This document shows, in pieces, positions 33,482-42,937 of a DNA stretch of 64,000 nt; position 1 is the stretch's first letter, and each line of letters begins with the position of its first letter. The stretch is taken from contig CAWBGK010000007.1 of NCBI GenBank assembly GCA_963788305.1, forward strand, positions 104,624 through 168,623. The letters run 5' to 3'. The DNA is from UTCFX2 sp963788305 (GTDB lineage: Bacteria; Chloroflexota; Anaerolineae; Anaerolineales; UBA4823). The notes under the pieces were generated by a model that was not told where the DNA came from, searched no databases, and worked only from the letters and a program-made list of their open reading frames with translations. The position numbers and the translations under genes are program-made.

Positions 33482-34231
33482 ATGAACGGAATAAATCAGT
33501 TGGTAATATTTCCGGATTTATTGATGGACGATCGTCGCACGCTGACCCAAAATCGATTTGAAGCTCCGATGATCCAGCTACGCGGCATCCACAAGAGCTA
33601 CCAGACCCCTGCTGGTGCAATCCCCGCATTACGAGGTATCGATCTTGAAATCTTCCCAGGTGAGTTTTTAGTTTTAATCGGGAAATCAGGTGCTGGCAAA
33701 TCAACCTTGGTGAATGTGATCACAGGAATTGACCAGCCTGACGACGGTGAGATTCTGATCGATGGTGCTGCGGTGCACTTGATGGATGAAGATCAACGCG
33801 CGCGCTGGCGTGGTCGCACTATGGGGGTCGTGTTTCAGTTTTTTCAGCTCATACCGTCAATCAGCCTTCTTAGAAACATCACGATGCCGATGGAATTCTG
33901 CGGGTTCTTGAATCCAACAGAACGGAAACGACGCTCATTGGAACTTCTGGAGCAGGTTGGCATAGGAGACCATGCCAATAAAAAGCCTGCACATATCTCA
34001 GGTGGGCAGCAGCAGCGAGCAGCTATCGCCAGGGCGTTGGCCAATGATCCTCCGATACTTATTGCGGACGAACCAACTGGAAATCTGGATTCAAAAACAG
34101 CAATGGAGATTTTGGATCTGTTTAAGTCCCTCATTGACCAGGGTAAGACAATTCTGATCGTGACCCACGATAAAAGCATTTCAAAATATGCAAGCCGTCT
34201 TGTCGAGATTAAAGATGGGACTATAAATTAA
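33482..34231 (+). CDS. ABC transporter ATP-binding protein (MacB/LolD type)
   Basis: 249 residues. Walker A GKSGAGKSTLVN, Q-loop VFQFFQLIPSISLL, signature ISGGQQQRAAIARAL and Walker B ILIADEPTGNLDSKT match the MacB/FtsE/LolD subfamily that powers FtsX-type permeases. About 28 residues before MIQLRGIHKSYQ may be untranslated; the ATG before IQLRG (about 33569) is an alternative start. Next gene follows after 1 base. Likely role: efflux or lipid/peptide extrusion under TetR control. Confidence 0.9.
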   Translation: MNGINQLVIFPDLLMDDRRTLTQNRFEAPMIQLRGIHKSYQTPAGAIPALRGIDLEIFPGEFLVLIGKSGAGKSTLVNVITGIDQPDDGEILIDGAAVHLMDEDQRARWRGRTMGVVFQFFQLIPSISLLRNITMPMEFCGFLNPTERKRRSLELLEQVGIGDHANKKPAHISGGQQQRAAIARALANDPPILIADEPTGNLDSKTAMEILDLFKSLIDQGKTILIVTHDKSISKYASRLVEIKDGTIN

Positions 34232-34232
34232 T

Positions 34233-36644
34233 ATGGACCTCGGAGCACGTTGGGAGAAAGTATTCCGAGATATCTGGGACAATAAAGCCCGGTCGCTGCT
34301 TGTCATCAGCACGCTTGCGATCGGGATCTCAGCGGTGGGTTTGATCCACAACTTCGTCCAGATGATTCAGCGCGATCTGTATGGCGATTATGCAAAAATC
34401 AACCCTGCAAGCATTACGATTTATGTTTCGCCATTCCAAAAAGAGCTGGCCAACTCGGCTGCCGGAATCCGCGAAGTAGAATCCGCCGAAGCAGTCCGAA
34501 CAGTATCAGGATCCGTCTTTGAAAAAAAAGGCGACCGTCACGAATTTCATTTAGTGGTCGTTCCTGATTACAACGATATTCAGATAAATCGTTTCACGGT
34601 CGAAGCCGGCGCCAACTCTCCTGGGTTGCGGACGATCTTGCTGGAGCGCAACTCCGCAAAAGCCTTGGATCTTTCCATCGGTGATCCACTGGAAGTAGAA
34701 ATGGAAAGCGGGGAGAAATATGACCTAACCGTTTCCGGAATCATCCATGATATGTCCCGAGCGCATTTTCAATTCAGTGGAGAAGCTCGAGGTTATATCA
34801 GCATGGCGACGCTTGAATGGATGGGCAAACAGCCTTATTACAACGAGATAAATATCCTTGTAGCAGAGAATAAAACCGATCGTGAACACGTGCTTTACGT
34901 GGCTGGTCTGGTACGCGACAGGATCATCGAGTCAGCCGGCTATCAGGTTCTCGGGATGTCCATCTTCAGCACAAATGGCAACCCAAGGGATTATTGGGCA
35001 AAACCGCAGATTGACGGTGTTATGCTCATTCTGCAGATCATGAGTGTGCTAGCCATAATATTAAGCGGAGGTTTGGTCGTCAACACCATCTCCGCCGTGA
35101 TTATCCAACAAACCAGGCAAATTGGGATCATGCGTTCAATTGGCGCCACTCGCCGACAGGTTGTCACGATGTATTTGGGATACATCCTCATCCTGAGCTT
35201 AATTGGTTTATTGGTGGCGATCCCGCTTGGAATGGCTGGCTCAATCGCATTGTCCTACGTCGCAGCTAGTTTTGTGAATTTCCACGTTGGCGAATTGAAT
35301 CTTCCCATGAATATCCTGCTGCTCCAGGTCGGTCTTGGATTGCTCATGCCTCTGGGAGTCGCCATCTTCCCAATTCTGCGAGGGACGCGCATCTCTGTAT
35401 ACGATGCGATTTATCAATTCGGAATGATCAATGGTGAAGCGAAGCGTGGCTGGATCGTCCAGCAGCTGGCAAAAGTCCGAAACTTCCATCCTCCCATTAT
35501 GCTTTCACTTCGCAACACTTTTCGCAACAAATCTCGACTGGCATTTACACTGGTCACTCTGACAATTGCCGGTGCGATGTTCATGGCAGTCTTAAGCGCA
35601 TACAATACGCTTCAGAGCCAAATTCGCGATCTTGGTCGGTATATTCAGTTTGACGCTTCAATCAGCATTCCAGGCGGGGCAAACCGCAACACAGCCGAGC
35701 GTGAAGCCTCAAGAATCCCAGAGGTTCGCTTTGCAGAAGGCTGGGCTCTTGCCAGTGGCTATCTAGTACATTCCAACGATATTGAGAGTGATCGAATTGA
35801 GATCGTTGGTCTCCCAGAATACGCCAAGACCATCCAACCCCGGATCATTGCAGGTCGCTGGCTGCTTCCTTCCGACACAAACCAGATCGTTATTAACGAG
35901 GATTTATTGGAGAAGGCGCCTGATATTAAACCGGGGGATCAGCTGCCCATCAAGATCAACGACATCACCCGCCTGCTTGAAGTAGTTGGGATTACATCAA
36001 AACACATGACGGGCGATCGGATTTATATGAACGAAACAGAGTTTTCAAAACTCACCGGACGCTATCACCAGGTGGACACTGTTCGGGTACTGGCAACACC
36101 AGGTTCTTTACAAAACAAGGGCGAACAGAGCCAGATCGGCCTCCAGCTAGAAAAGCGGTACAACGACGCTAACTTGAGCACAAGCAGCAGCGAGACCCGG
36201 AACGAAATTTTTTCTTCCATGGCAAGCGCCTTTTCCATCTTGCTCGTGGTTTTGCTCGTCTCGGTAATCATCCTGGCTGTGATTGGAAGCCTTGGACTGA
36301 CTGGCACAATGGGGTTGAATGTGCTCGAACGCACGCGTGAGATCGGTGTGCTGCGAGCCGTTGGCGCCTCACATTTCTCAGTTCGTCAGGTTGTCGTCGT
36401 AGAAGGAATAGTTGTCGCTATGTTGAGTTGGGTTCTCAGCGCACTTTTATCATTCCCAATCGGGCGCATTTTGGCAGAAGGGTTGATCCGTACAGTCTTA
36501 GGCACAAACGCAGTTTTTAAATATTCTTTTTTGGGACTCATTCTTTGGATGGGTATTGTCGTTCTGATCGGGATCATCTCCAGCTTGGCGCCTGCTCGTG
36601 AAGCTGCTCGCCTGACTGTTCGCGAAGTTCTAAACTACGAATAG
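34233..36644 (+). CDS. ABC transporter permease with two FtsX domains
   Basis: 803 residues. An N-terminal TM (SLLVISTLAIGISAVGLIH), a periplasmic MacB_PCD-like domain, then FtsX domain 1 (TM set near residues 260-390, with IGIMRSIGATRRQVVTMYL), a second MacB-like N-terminal TM and periplasmic domain (from about residue 430) and FtsX domain 2 at the C-terminus (REIGVLRAVGASHFSVRQV). The paired coupling motifs IMRSIGAT and VLRAVGAS should contact the ATPases. It is a fused double permease, so one polypeptide could form a complete membrane unit with two ATPase subunits. Confidence 0.88.
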   Translation: MDLGARWEKVFRDIWDNKARSLLVISTLAIGISAVGLIHNFVQMIQRDLYGDYAKINPASITIYVSPFQKELANSAAGIREVESAEAVRTVSGSVFEKKGDRHEFHLVVVPDYNDIQINRFTVEAGANSPGLRTILLERNSAKALDLSIGDPLEVEMESGEKYDLTVSGIIHDMSRAHFQFSGEARGYISMATLEWMGKQPYYNEINILVAENKTDREHVLYVAGLVRDRIIESAGYQVLGMSIFSTNGNPRDYWAKPQIDGVMLILQIMSVLAIILSGGLVVNTISAVIIQQTRQIGIMRSIGATRRQVVTMYLGYILILSLIGLLVAIPLGMAGSIALSYVAASFVNFHVGELNLPMNILLLQVGLGLLMPLGVAIFPILRGTRISVYDAIYQFGMINGEAKRGWIVQQLAKVRNFHPPIMLSLRNTFRNKSRLAFTLVTLTIAGAMFMAVLSAYNTLQSQIRDLGRYIQFDASISIPGGANRNTAEREASRIPEVRFAEGWALASGYLVHSNDIESDRIEIVGLPEYAKTIQPRIIAGRWLLPSDTNQIVINEDLLEKAPDIKPGDQLPIKINDITRLLEVVGITSKHMTGDRIYMNETEFSKLTGRYHQVDTVRVLATPGSLQNKGEQSQIGLQLEKRYNDANLSTSSSETRNEIFSSMASAFSILLVVLLVSVIILAVIGSLGLTGTMGLNVLERTREIGVLRAVGASHFSVRQVVVVEGIVVAMLSWVLSALLSFPIGRILAEGLIRTVLGTNAVFKYSFLGLILWMGIVVLIGIISSLAPAREAARLTVREVLNYE

Positions 36645-36655
36645 AGAAACCGCCC

Positions 36656-37387
36656 ATGATTTCAGGTAACCATCATCCAGCTACCTTAACGGTGGATGTC
36701 CCGTCTCCACAGAAAAACCAATCTTTGATTGAATTAAAGAAAGTAGTAAAAACTTATCATTCGACTGCGGGTGAATTTAGAGCACTTAAAGGTATTGATC
36801 TCCGCATCGACAGCGGAGAATTTTCTGCAATTGTAGGGAAATCAGGCAGTGGAAAAACGACGCTCATCAACGTATTAACCGGGATCGACCGCCCCACTTC
36901 TGGAGAAGTATACGTTGGAGGAGTGCCAGTCCATAATTTGGATGAAGGGCAGCTGGCTTCGTGGAGGGGTGTGAATATCGGGATCGTTTTCCAATTCTTT
37001 CAACTCTTACCCACCCTGACTGTCATAGAAAATGTCCGTTTGCCGATGGATTTCTGCAATATATTCTCCCCTAATGAGCGAGTTGACCGCGCCCTGGAAC
37101 TGCTCCAATTAGTTGGCATGAAGAAATATGCTCACCAGCTTCCTAGCCAGCTGTCCGGTGGTCAACAGCAAAGTGCTGCGATTGCACGCGCCCTGGCGAA
37201 CGATCCAAGAATTCTTGTGACAGATGAACCGACAGGGAACCTCGATTCACGAACTGCAGAACAGGTTTTTGAGCTGCTGCACCAGCTTGCTGACGCAGGG
37301 AAGACCGTCCTGATGGTCACACACGATGACGATATGGCGGGTCGAGCAAGGCGCGTCATCACAATCCGCGACGGCGCAATCGTTTAA
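36656..37387 (+). CDS. Second ABC transporter ATP-binding protein of the FtsX exporter
   Basis: 243 residues, closely similar to the ATPase upstream: Walker A GKSGSGKTTLIN, VFQFFQLLPTLTVI, Walker B ILVTDEPTGNLDSRT and H-loop MVTHDDD. The signature reads LSGGQQQSAAIARAL with Ser where Arg is usual after QQQ, a difference from the first ATPase. Two non-identical ATPases flanking one double permease suggest a heterodimeric motor. It converges with, and overlaps by 4 bases, the MFS gene on the other strand. Confidence 0.9.
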   Translation: MISGNHHPATLTVDVPSPQKNQSLIELKKVVKTYHSTAGEFRALKGIDLRIDSGEFSAIVGKSGSGKTTLINVLTGIDRPTSGEVYVGGVPVHNLDEGQLASWRGVNIGIVFQFFQLLPTLTVIENVRLPMDFCNIFSPNERVDRALELLQLVGMKKYAHQLPSQLSGGQQQSAAIARALANDPRILVTDEPTGNLDSRTAEQVFELLHQLADAGKTVLMVTHDDDMAGRARRVITIRDGAIV

Positions 37388-38712
37388 CCCTTTGTCAGCC
37401 TGCCGATCGGGCTGAAAGCCATTGTAAAAGCGAAAATTGAAAGCAAACATCCAGAGCCAAACATCAGCGCGGTGACATTCCATTTACTTAATGCCCCCGC
37501 GATGGCCATCGCAAATGGGTTTAATCCAAGCGTCGAAAAAGTCAGCAGGCTCATTGTCCGACCTATCATAGTCGGAGGAGTTCGCCGCTGCAGCCACGTC
37601 ATCACCGTTATCAAGATGTATCCCCCACCAATCCCAGTCACGAGGGCCAGCAGAGCTGCCACCAATGTCGTGGACGTGAATGCTAGCAGCATCAGACTGA
37701 AACCGAGCACCCCCATCACAGACAAAAAGATCCTGCCCACGCGCTGCGGCGCGGGTGTTGGTAAGATACTTGCCATAATCAGTCCAATAAGTGACCCAGC
37801 ACCAAAAGAAGATACGATGATTCCAAACGCAGCCGCACCTCCTTGAAATCGGCTGTAAGCAAGAACCGGAACGCCAACTGTAATCGTTCCATTCACAATA
37901 AAAGCCATCGCCGCAACTAGCAAGAAGAAGATTCTCAAATCGACGTTCATCCATGCATAATGAAGTCCAGCCCGGATCGATTCTAATACACTTTCGTGTT
38001 CGATCTCTTCCCCTTGCTCAGATGTGATTTTTGAGACGTGAATCTGGCTGAACATGATCGAAGCAATCAGGTAACCCAACATATCTATCCCGAATGCTAT
38101 CCCGATTCCTTGCAGATCCTGCACAGATTGACCTGTGTGGATGACACGGTCTGCTCCACTCAACCATGCGATCATTGCGCCGGCTACAGCTGGCCCCAAA
38201 AACATGCTCATCTGAGCAGTTCCCTGGATTAAAGCGTTACCAGCCGGGAGTTCGGCAGGGCTTAAAAGTGAAGGAACGATCGAGTTCTGTGCAGGGAAGT
38301 AAAAACCATCCACAATCCCAAAAAGAAGCGCAAGAATATAAAGCGACCAGAGGTGAATGAAACCGGTCAGGATCAGGGTCGTCAAGATCCCAACCAGAAT
38401 AAAACGGGCAATTACAGAAACCTGCATCACATTTCGTGGGGAGAACCGGTCGGTCAGTGCGCCGCCAACCAGCATAAAAAGGCTGCGCGGAATCATTTGA
38501 ACTGCAAGCAAGCTGCCCATCACCAGAGGATCCCCCGTGGTTTTTAAGATCAACCATGGAAGGGCAATCCAATAAAACTGGTCACCCAACAAGGAGCTGA
38601 ATTCCCCCAGCCACAAGAATTGAAAATCTCGCCGTTTTAATATTTGCAGCGGAAATGACAGGCGCGTTCTTACCGATTCCGAAAAAAGGTTTTCCAAATG
38701 ATATCCCTGCAA
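37384..38712 (-). CDS. MFS transporter (DHA3-like efflux family)
   Basis: 442 residues with about twelve TM helices. The N-terminus FQFLWLGEFSSLLGDQFYWIALPWL and the loop-2 motif GGALTDRFSPRNVM are typical of DHA3/MefA-like and enterobactin-exporter-like carriers. LFGIVDGFYFPAQNSIVPSLL matches helix 4-5 of this group. Substrate unknown; a drug, siderophore or lipid are options. Its start lies downstream of a perfect palindrome at 38745-38766. It shares its 3' end with the ABC exporter operon. Confidence 0.85.
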   Translation of the reverse strand: MQGYHLENLFSESVRTRLSFPLQILKRRDFQFLWLGEFSSLLGDQFYWIALPWLILKTTGDPLVMGSLLAVQMIPRSLFMLVGGALTDRFSPRNVMQVSVIARFILVGILTTLILTGFIHLWSLYILALLFGIVDGFYFPAQNSIVPSLLSPAELPAGNALIQGTAQMSMFLGPAVAGAMIAWLSGADRVIHTGQSVQDLQGIGIAFGIDMLGYLIASIMFSQIHVSKITSEQGEEIEHESVLESIRAGLHYAWMNVDLRIFFLLVAAMAFIVNGTITVGVPVLAYSRFQGGAAAFGIIVSSFGAGSLIGLIMASILPTPAPQRVGRIFLSVMGVLGFSLMLLAFTSTTLVAALLALVTGIGGGYILITVMTWLQRRTPPTMIGRTMSLLTFSTLGLNPFAMAIAGALSKWNVTALMFGSGCLLSIFAFTMAFSPIGRLTKG

Positions 38713-38744
38713 TATTTCTCAGGAGTGAATAAAAAAGTGACTTA

Positions 38745-38766
38745 AACTTGAACGAAAATTCAAGTT
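38745..38766. promoter_or_regulatory. Palindrome upstream of the MFS gene
   Basis: AACTTGAA (38745-38752) and TTCAAGTT (38759-38766) form a perfect inverted repeat with a 6-base spacer, 33 bases before the MFS start. It could be an operator; the rest of the 215-base gap (38713-38927) has no gene that I can see. Confidence 0.4.
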
Positions 38767-38927
38767 ATAAAATAGCAACCCATATCTTTCGGAATATTGT
38801 CTGACCCCCGGGTGCGGTTGGTTATTGGTGGAGCAAATTAATCCGATGCTAAAATTTCTTGCTTCAGCTACCATACAAATAATTATAATTCGAAATTCGA
38901 GCGAAATAACAGTTTTTCATAATTGCA

Positions 38928-39932
38928 TTAAAGCAGACCCAACTGGGTAGATCTCGATTTTTCTTTCCTACTGTGATCTTTCAGCCAATTTGCCAGGTTT
39001 AAATAATGTTCGGGAAAAGGATGCGGAAATGGATGCGCACCTTTTTGAATGAGAAGTCGATTGCCTTCAGGCATCAAGGAGTGTTCTAGCACAAAAACAG
39101 GAAGCCATTCAAATCGTAAAGCTTCGGATGCCCCAGACCAGGTGCCGCCTTTTTCGGCATCGCTGGCAACTACGATGGCATAATCCGCAAGGCAGTAGAT
39201 CAAACGGTTTCGTCCCATCGCACCACCAACCGAAAAACCTGCGTCCGGTGAATAAGGAGTTAGAAGGCAAAGATCTCCACGTTTCAGACCTCGCTGGACA
39301 TCTCGCTGCTTAATCGTCTTTTCCATGCCCTCCGCCAGCACACTGACCGCTGAGCCGCGCGATTCCAGGGCTGCCATCGTGCTGATTGTATCTGCACCCC
39401 TGGCACCACCAGAATAAAGGACCAATCCAGATAAACCGCAAGCATTGCCGACAAATGAGGCGCATTCCTGTCCAGCGATATCCAGGTTGCGAGAGCCGAC
39501 AACTGCAATCCCAGGCTGACCGAGCAGCGCCGCTTCGCCAGCAAAGAAAAGGATAACCGGAGCAGATTCTTTCAACCGCTGGCGATATCGCTCCGGGTAT
39601 TCTGGATCCTGGCGGGTGATCACTCGAATGCCAAGCGCCTTCAGGCGTTCCAGCTCGCTCGTCAGGCTGTCGTGACGGCCCAGCAACCTGGCAATTCGTT
39701 CAGCTTCTTCTTCTGAAATTGCAAAGGTGGCTTGAATTTCCTGTGCCGTCATTTCAGGTAATTTTTGAACACCTTCGACTTCAGAAGACTGGATTTTCTG
39801 CTCAAGCAGATTCCACTCTCGACGATTTAACGGGACTAACTCGGAACCCTTGACCAGTCCAAGGTGCGAACACAAAAGAACAATTTCTACAGAGCCACTC
39901 GAAAGCATCACTGATATCCCTTTTCTACGCAT
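38928..39932 (-). CDS. DprA/Smf-like DNA-processing protein
   Basis: 334 residues. After an N-terminal helical region with a helix-hairpin-like segment (EEAERIARLLGRHD), the Rossmann-like DprA core starts at PGIAVVGSRNLDIAGQECA. LVLYSGGARGADTISTMAAL is the SGGARGID-type motif, and AMGRNRLIYCLADYAIVV is the FxxRNRLIaxLS motif. DprA binds incoming ssDNA and loads RecA during transformation. The gene starts within the last codons of the RecQ-ComF gene (8-base overlap), so the two proteins are made together. Confidence 0.82.
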   Translation of the reverse strand: MRRKGISVMLSSGSVEIVLLCSHLGLVKGSELVPLNRREWNLLEQKIQSSEVEGVQKLPEMTAQEIQATFAISEEEAERIARLLGRHDSLTSELERLKALGIRVITRQDPEYPERYRQRLKESAPVILFFAGEAALLGQPGIAVVGSRNLDIAGQECASFVGNACGLSGLVLYSGGARGADTISTMAALESRGSAVSVLAEGMEKTIKQRDVQRGLKRGDLCLLTPYSPDAGFSVGGAMGRNRLIYCLADYAIVVASDAEKGGTWSGASEALRFEWLPVFVLEHSLMPEGNRLLIQKGAHPFPHPFPEHYLNLANWLKDHSRKEKSRSTQLGLL

Positions 39933-42702
39933 CCGTATGGATCGTGCGGGTCAGCGTTAAAACATAAATCTTTGACGCACCTGAGCGGTGTAAGAGTTGG
40001 GTGGCTTCTTCGAGCGTCGCCCCAGAATCGAAAAGATCATCAACAATCAATACTTTTTTACCCAGGATTGGAGAATTGAGTTGAAAAGCCCCAGCCACAT
40101 TTGCCCGTTTCTGTGCCAGGGTATGCATCTCTTTTTGAGGTGAGGTTTGTCTGGATTTGGTTAATAACATTTGGAACTCCAGGCCGAAATGCTTTGCCAA
40201 TCCAGCCGCAAATAAGCTGACTGGATCATCTGGACGCGAAGATGAGGGCGGGACCGGGACCACTGCATCGACCCTGACAAGATCTGGATGATCATTCAAG
40301 AAGGATGCCGAGATATCGATCAATGTCGGCAGCACGAACATATCCTGCTGGTATTTGTAACGATAAACCAGCTCTCCGATCTCACTGCGGTTCCAGTTAG
40401 AACCATAAAAACGGCTGTGGAAATCTAGCGCCCAGCCCGCATCCCACGATCCTTTAAGCTGACGGGGGTGCTGACCGGAGAGAAAGGCTTCTATCGTGTT
40501 GGTAGGCGAGTGACCTCCTCCATCACCTTGATCTTTCTTCTGGTTATTTTGCTCTCTTTTGATGTGCTCGAATGCGCATCGAATGACTCCATAATCCGTA
40601 TTCTCAGGAAGAAATTCCATGATCGGTTTCATTCTGTCGATAGATCCGACTTGACCAATTGCAGAAATAATCATTTCTAACAACTCATGTGAAACAACGG
40701 AGTCAATCTTGATACGTCCTGCGGCAATCAGCTGTGAGAAGTGATCATATATTGTTCCAACAGTCAGATTGCGTTTCTTAGCGATTTCGTTGATATTCAA
40801 CCCCTCTCGAAGCAATTGATATGTTACATCCACCGTACTATCAGATTCAATCTGATGCTTGATTTTTTGCGGGGTCTTCTCATTCCACTGGAGCATCTTT
40901 AGTGGAATCGCCTGGACATTGTACAAAGCCGATTCTCCCTTAGGAGTTATTTGGAGAACAGGATACTTTCCACCAATTACCTTTAAATATTGCTTATCAA
41001 TTAATTGATCAATAAATCCCTCGATTGATCTTTGAGAATAATTAGATAGCTTTTGATAATTTTTGTTCTTATCATAATGGTATCGAGTAATCTCAACAGC
41101 TTTTGAGCCGATTAGTATCAAGGCAAATTTCTGTCTACCTACACTTCGTTTTTCTTGGGAAATTGTATCCAAAATGATTAGGGCAATTCTATCTTGCTCG
41201 GATGGCACACTATGGTTTTCTTTATTAGTCCGATTCCCTTGCGTGGAAAGCTCACTCCTCTTCGCCAGGCAGTTATCGCAGCACGCATCTGCCTCAGTCA
41301 CATCCCTGTCACCAAAATGATTTAATATGATCCTGCGCCTGCAAAGATTGCTTTCTGAGTAAGCGATCATCTTCTTTAACTGGATTCTGCGTTGGGATTG
41401 ATAATCATGGAGGCTGCTGATAACCTTCGTAATTTCTAATTCGTTCCAATCTTTGACGTGAAAAATAATCCGGGTGCCCTCATCACCGGAATGGGTAATT
41501 CCTTCTGCGCGTTCCAGGCCAGCCAATCCCACCTTCACTTTAACTTCATGCATCCCTGTCTTGCGTGACAATTCCTCTAAAGTAATTATAGCTCGACCAT
41601 GAGGAACTGCTTCTAACACCTCATATATGATCCTAAGGTCCGCAAAAGAAACTGTGTTGCTTTCGATGAACCATTCCTGTAAAGCTCGATCCGCTGGCGC
41701 GTACATCAAAATTGCTCTGGCTGGTTCTCCATCCCTGCCGGCCCGCCCGGCTTCTTGATAATAAGCTTCCAAAGATCCAGGCAGCGAGTAATGAATTACC
41801 TGCCGCACATCCGCCCGATCGATCCCCATCCCAAACGCATTGGTTGCTGCGACCATCGAAACCTTGCCAGACATGAATTCGTCCTGAATTCGGGTGCGAT
41901 CCATGGAAGAGAGACCTGCGTGATAATATTCGCAGGGCACTGAGACTACTTTCTGAATGAACTCGGCTGCTTCCTCTGCATCATGCCGTGTGCCTGTATA
42001 GATGATTGTTGATCCATTGGACTTTTTATCCAACAGGCTTTGTAGGATTTTCAACTTATCTGCCAGGCTCGTGATATACCGTACTTCAAAAGTCAGGTTC
42101 GGACGGTTGAATCCGGTAAAAATTCGATTGGCTTCCAAAATGCCCAGGAGACGCACAATGTCATCCTGGACATGTGGGGTGGCAGTTGCAGTCAGTGCAG
42201 CTGTCAAGGGGTTGCCAATTGCTTTGCGAAACTGGGATATATGCAGATAATCCGGTCGGAAGTCATGGCCCCAATTCGAAATGCAATGTGCTTCATCGAC
42301 TGCCAGCAGGGCGACTTTCTGTCTCCCAAGATGATTAACGAAAGGGATACTCCTCAGGCGCTCCGGAGCGATATAGACCAGGCGGAATTTCCCTTGGCTC
42401 ATTCCATTGAGCCTGGAATCCAGTTCACTGGAATCAAGCATGCTGTTAATATACGTAGCCGGAATTCCGAGCCGAGTTAACCTATCGACCTGGTCCTTCA
42501 TCAGCGCGATTAATGGCGAAAGGACTAGAGTCAACCCTTCCATCTGCAGTCCGGCCAGCTGAAAAATCAAAGATTTCCCTGAACCGGTGGGCATAACAAC
42601 CAGGGTGTGCCGGCCTTCAAGAAGGCTCTTGACAGCCTCTTCCTGTCCCAGGCGGAACCTGCCAAAGCCAAAATGGGATTTCAGACTGTCATCCAGGTCC
42701 AT
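39925..42702 (-). CDS. RecQ-type ATP-dependent DNA helicase fused to a ComF-like phosphoribosyltransferase domain
   Basis: 925 residues. The helicase core has Walker A MPTGSGKSLIFQLAG near residue 40, DEAHCISNWGHDFRPDY (DEAH box plus RecQ aromatic loop), and QVIHYSLPGSLEAYYQEAGRAGRDG (motif VI). The RecQ zinc region is CRRRIILNHFGD...CCDNC. A RecQ C-terminal HTH (NINEIAKKRNLTVGTIYDHF) follows near residue 630. The last 200 residues form a ComF/PRTase domain: VDAVVPVPPSSSRP and the PRPP loop VLIVDDLFDSGAT at about 884-896. Such a fusion joins strand unwinding with the competence protein ComF. It overlaps the DprA-like gene. Confidence 0.88.
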   Translation of the reverse strand: MDLDDSLKSHFGFGRFRLGQEEAVKSLLEGRHTLVVMPTGSGKSLIFQLAGLQMEGLTLVLSPLIALMKDQVDRLTRLGIPATYINSMLDSSELDSRLNGMSQGKFRLVYIAPERLRSIPFVNHLGRQKVALLAVDEAHCISNWGHDFRPDYLHISQFRKAIGNPLTAALTATATPHVQDDIVRLLGILEANRIFTGFNRPNLTFEVRYITSLADKLKILQSLLDKKSNGSTIIYTGTRHDAEEAAEFIQKVVSVPCEYYHAGLSSMDRTRIQDEFMSGKVSMVAATNAFGMGIDRADVRQVIHYSLPGSLEAYYQEAGRAGRDGEPARAILMYAPADRALQEWFIESNTVSFADLRIIYEVLEAVPHGRAIITLEELSRKTGMHEVKVKVGLAGLERAEGITHSGDEGTRIIFHVKDWNELEITKVISSLHDYQSQRRIQLKKMIAYSESNLCRRRIILNHFGDRDVTEADACCDNCLAKRSELSTQGNRTNKENHSVPSEQDRIALIILDTISQEKRSVGRQKFALILIGSKAVEITRYHYDKNKNYQKLSNYSQRSIEGFIDQLIDKQYLKVIGGKYPVLQITPKGESALYNVQAIPLKMLQWNEKTPQKIKHQIESDSTVDVTYQLLREGLNINEIAKKRNLTVGTIYDHFSQLIAAGRIKIDSVVSHELLEMIISAIGQVGSIDRMKPIMEFLPENTDYGVIRCAFEHIKREQNNQKKDQGDGGGHSPTNTIEAFLSGQHPRQLKGSWDAGWALDFHSRFYGSNWNRSEIGELVYRYKYQQDMFVLPTLIDISASFLNDHPDLVRVDAVVPVPPSSSRPDDPVSLFAAGLAKHFGLEFQMLLTKSRQTSPQKEMHTLAQKRANVAGAFQLNSPILGKKVLIVDDLFDSGATLEEATQLLHRSGASKIYVLTLTRTIHTDA

Positions 42703-42937
42703 AATATTTCCGGTAATTAATGCTAAATGATCTCCCTACTATTATAACGAATGGATAGGGATACAGGAAACGTTTCCGAGGGATCGAAAACATACCTTAT
42801 TCTTTGAAGAGATTTTACCCATCGTGAAATCAAATATTCTTGATTTCCAAATCTTTTCTAAATAAGGTCTTCATACGTGTTCGGTATGATGAATTCTGAT
42901 TTTCAATATATATATTGCCTAAAATGGAGTAAAAAAA

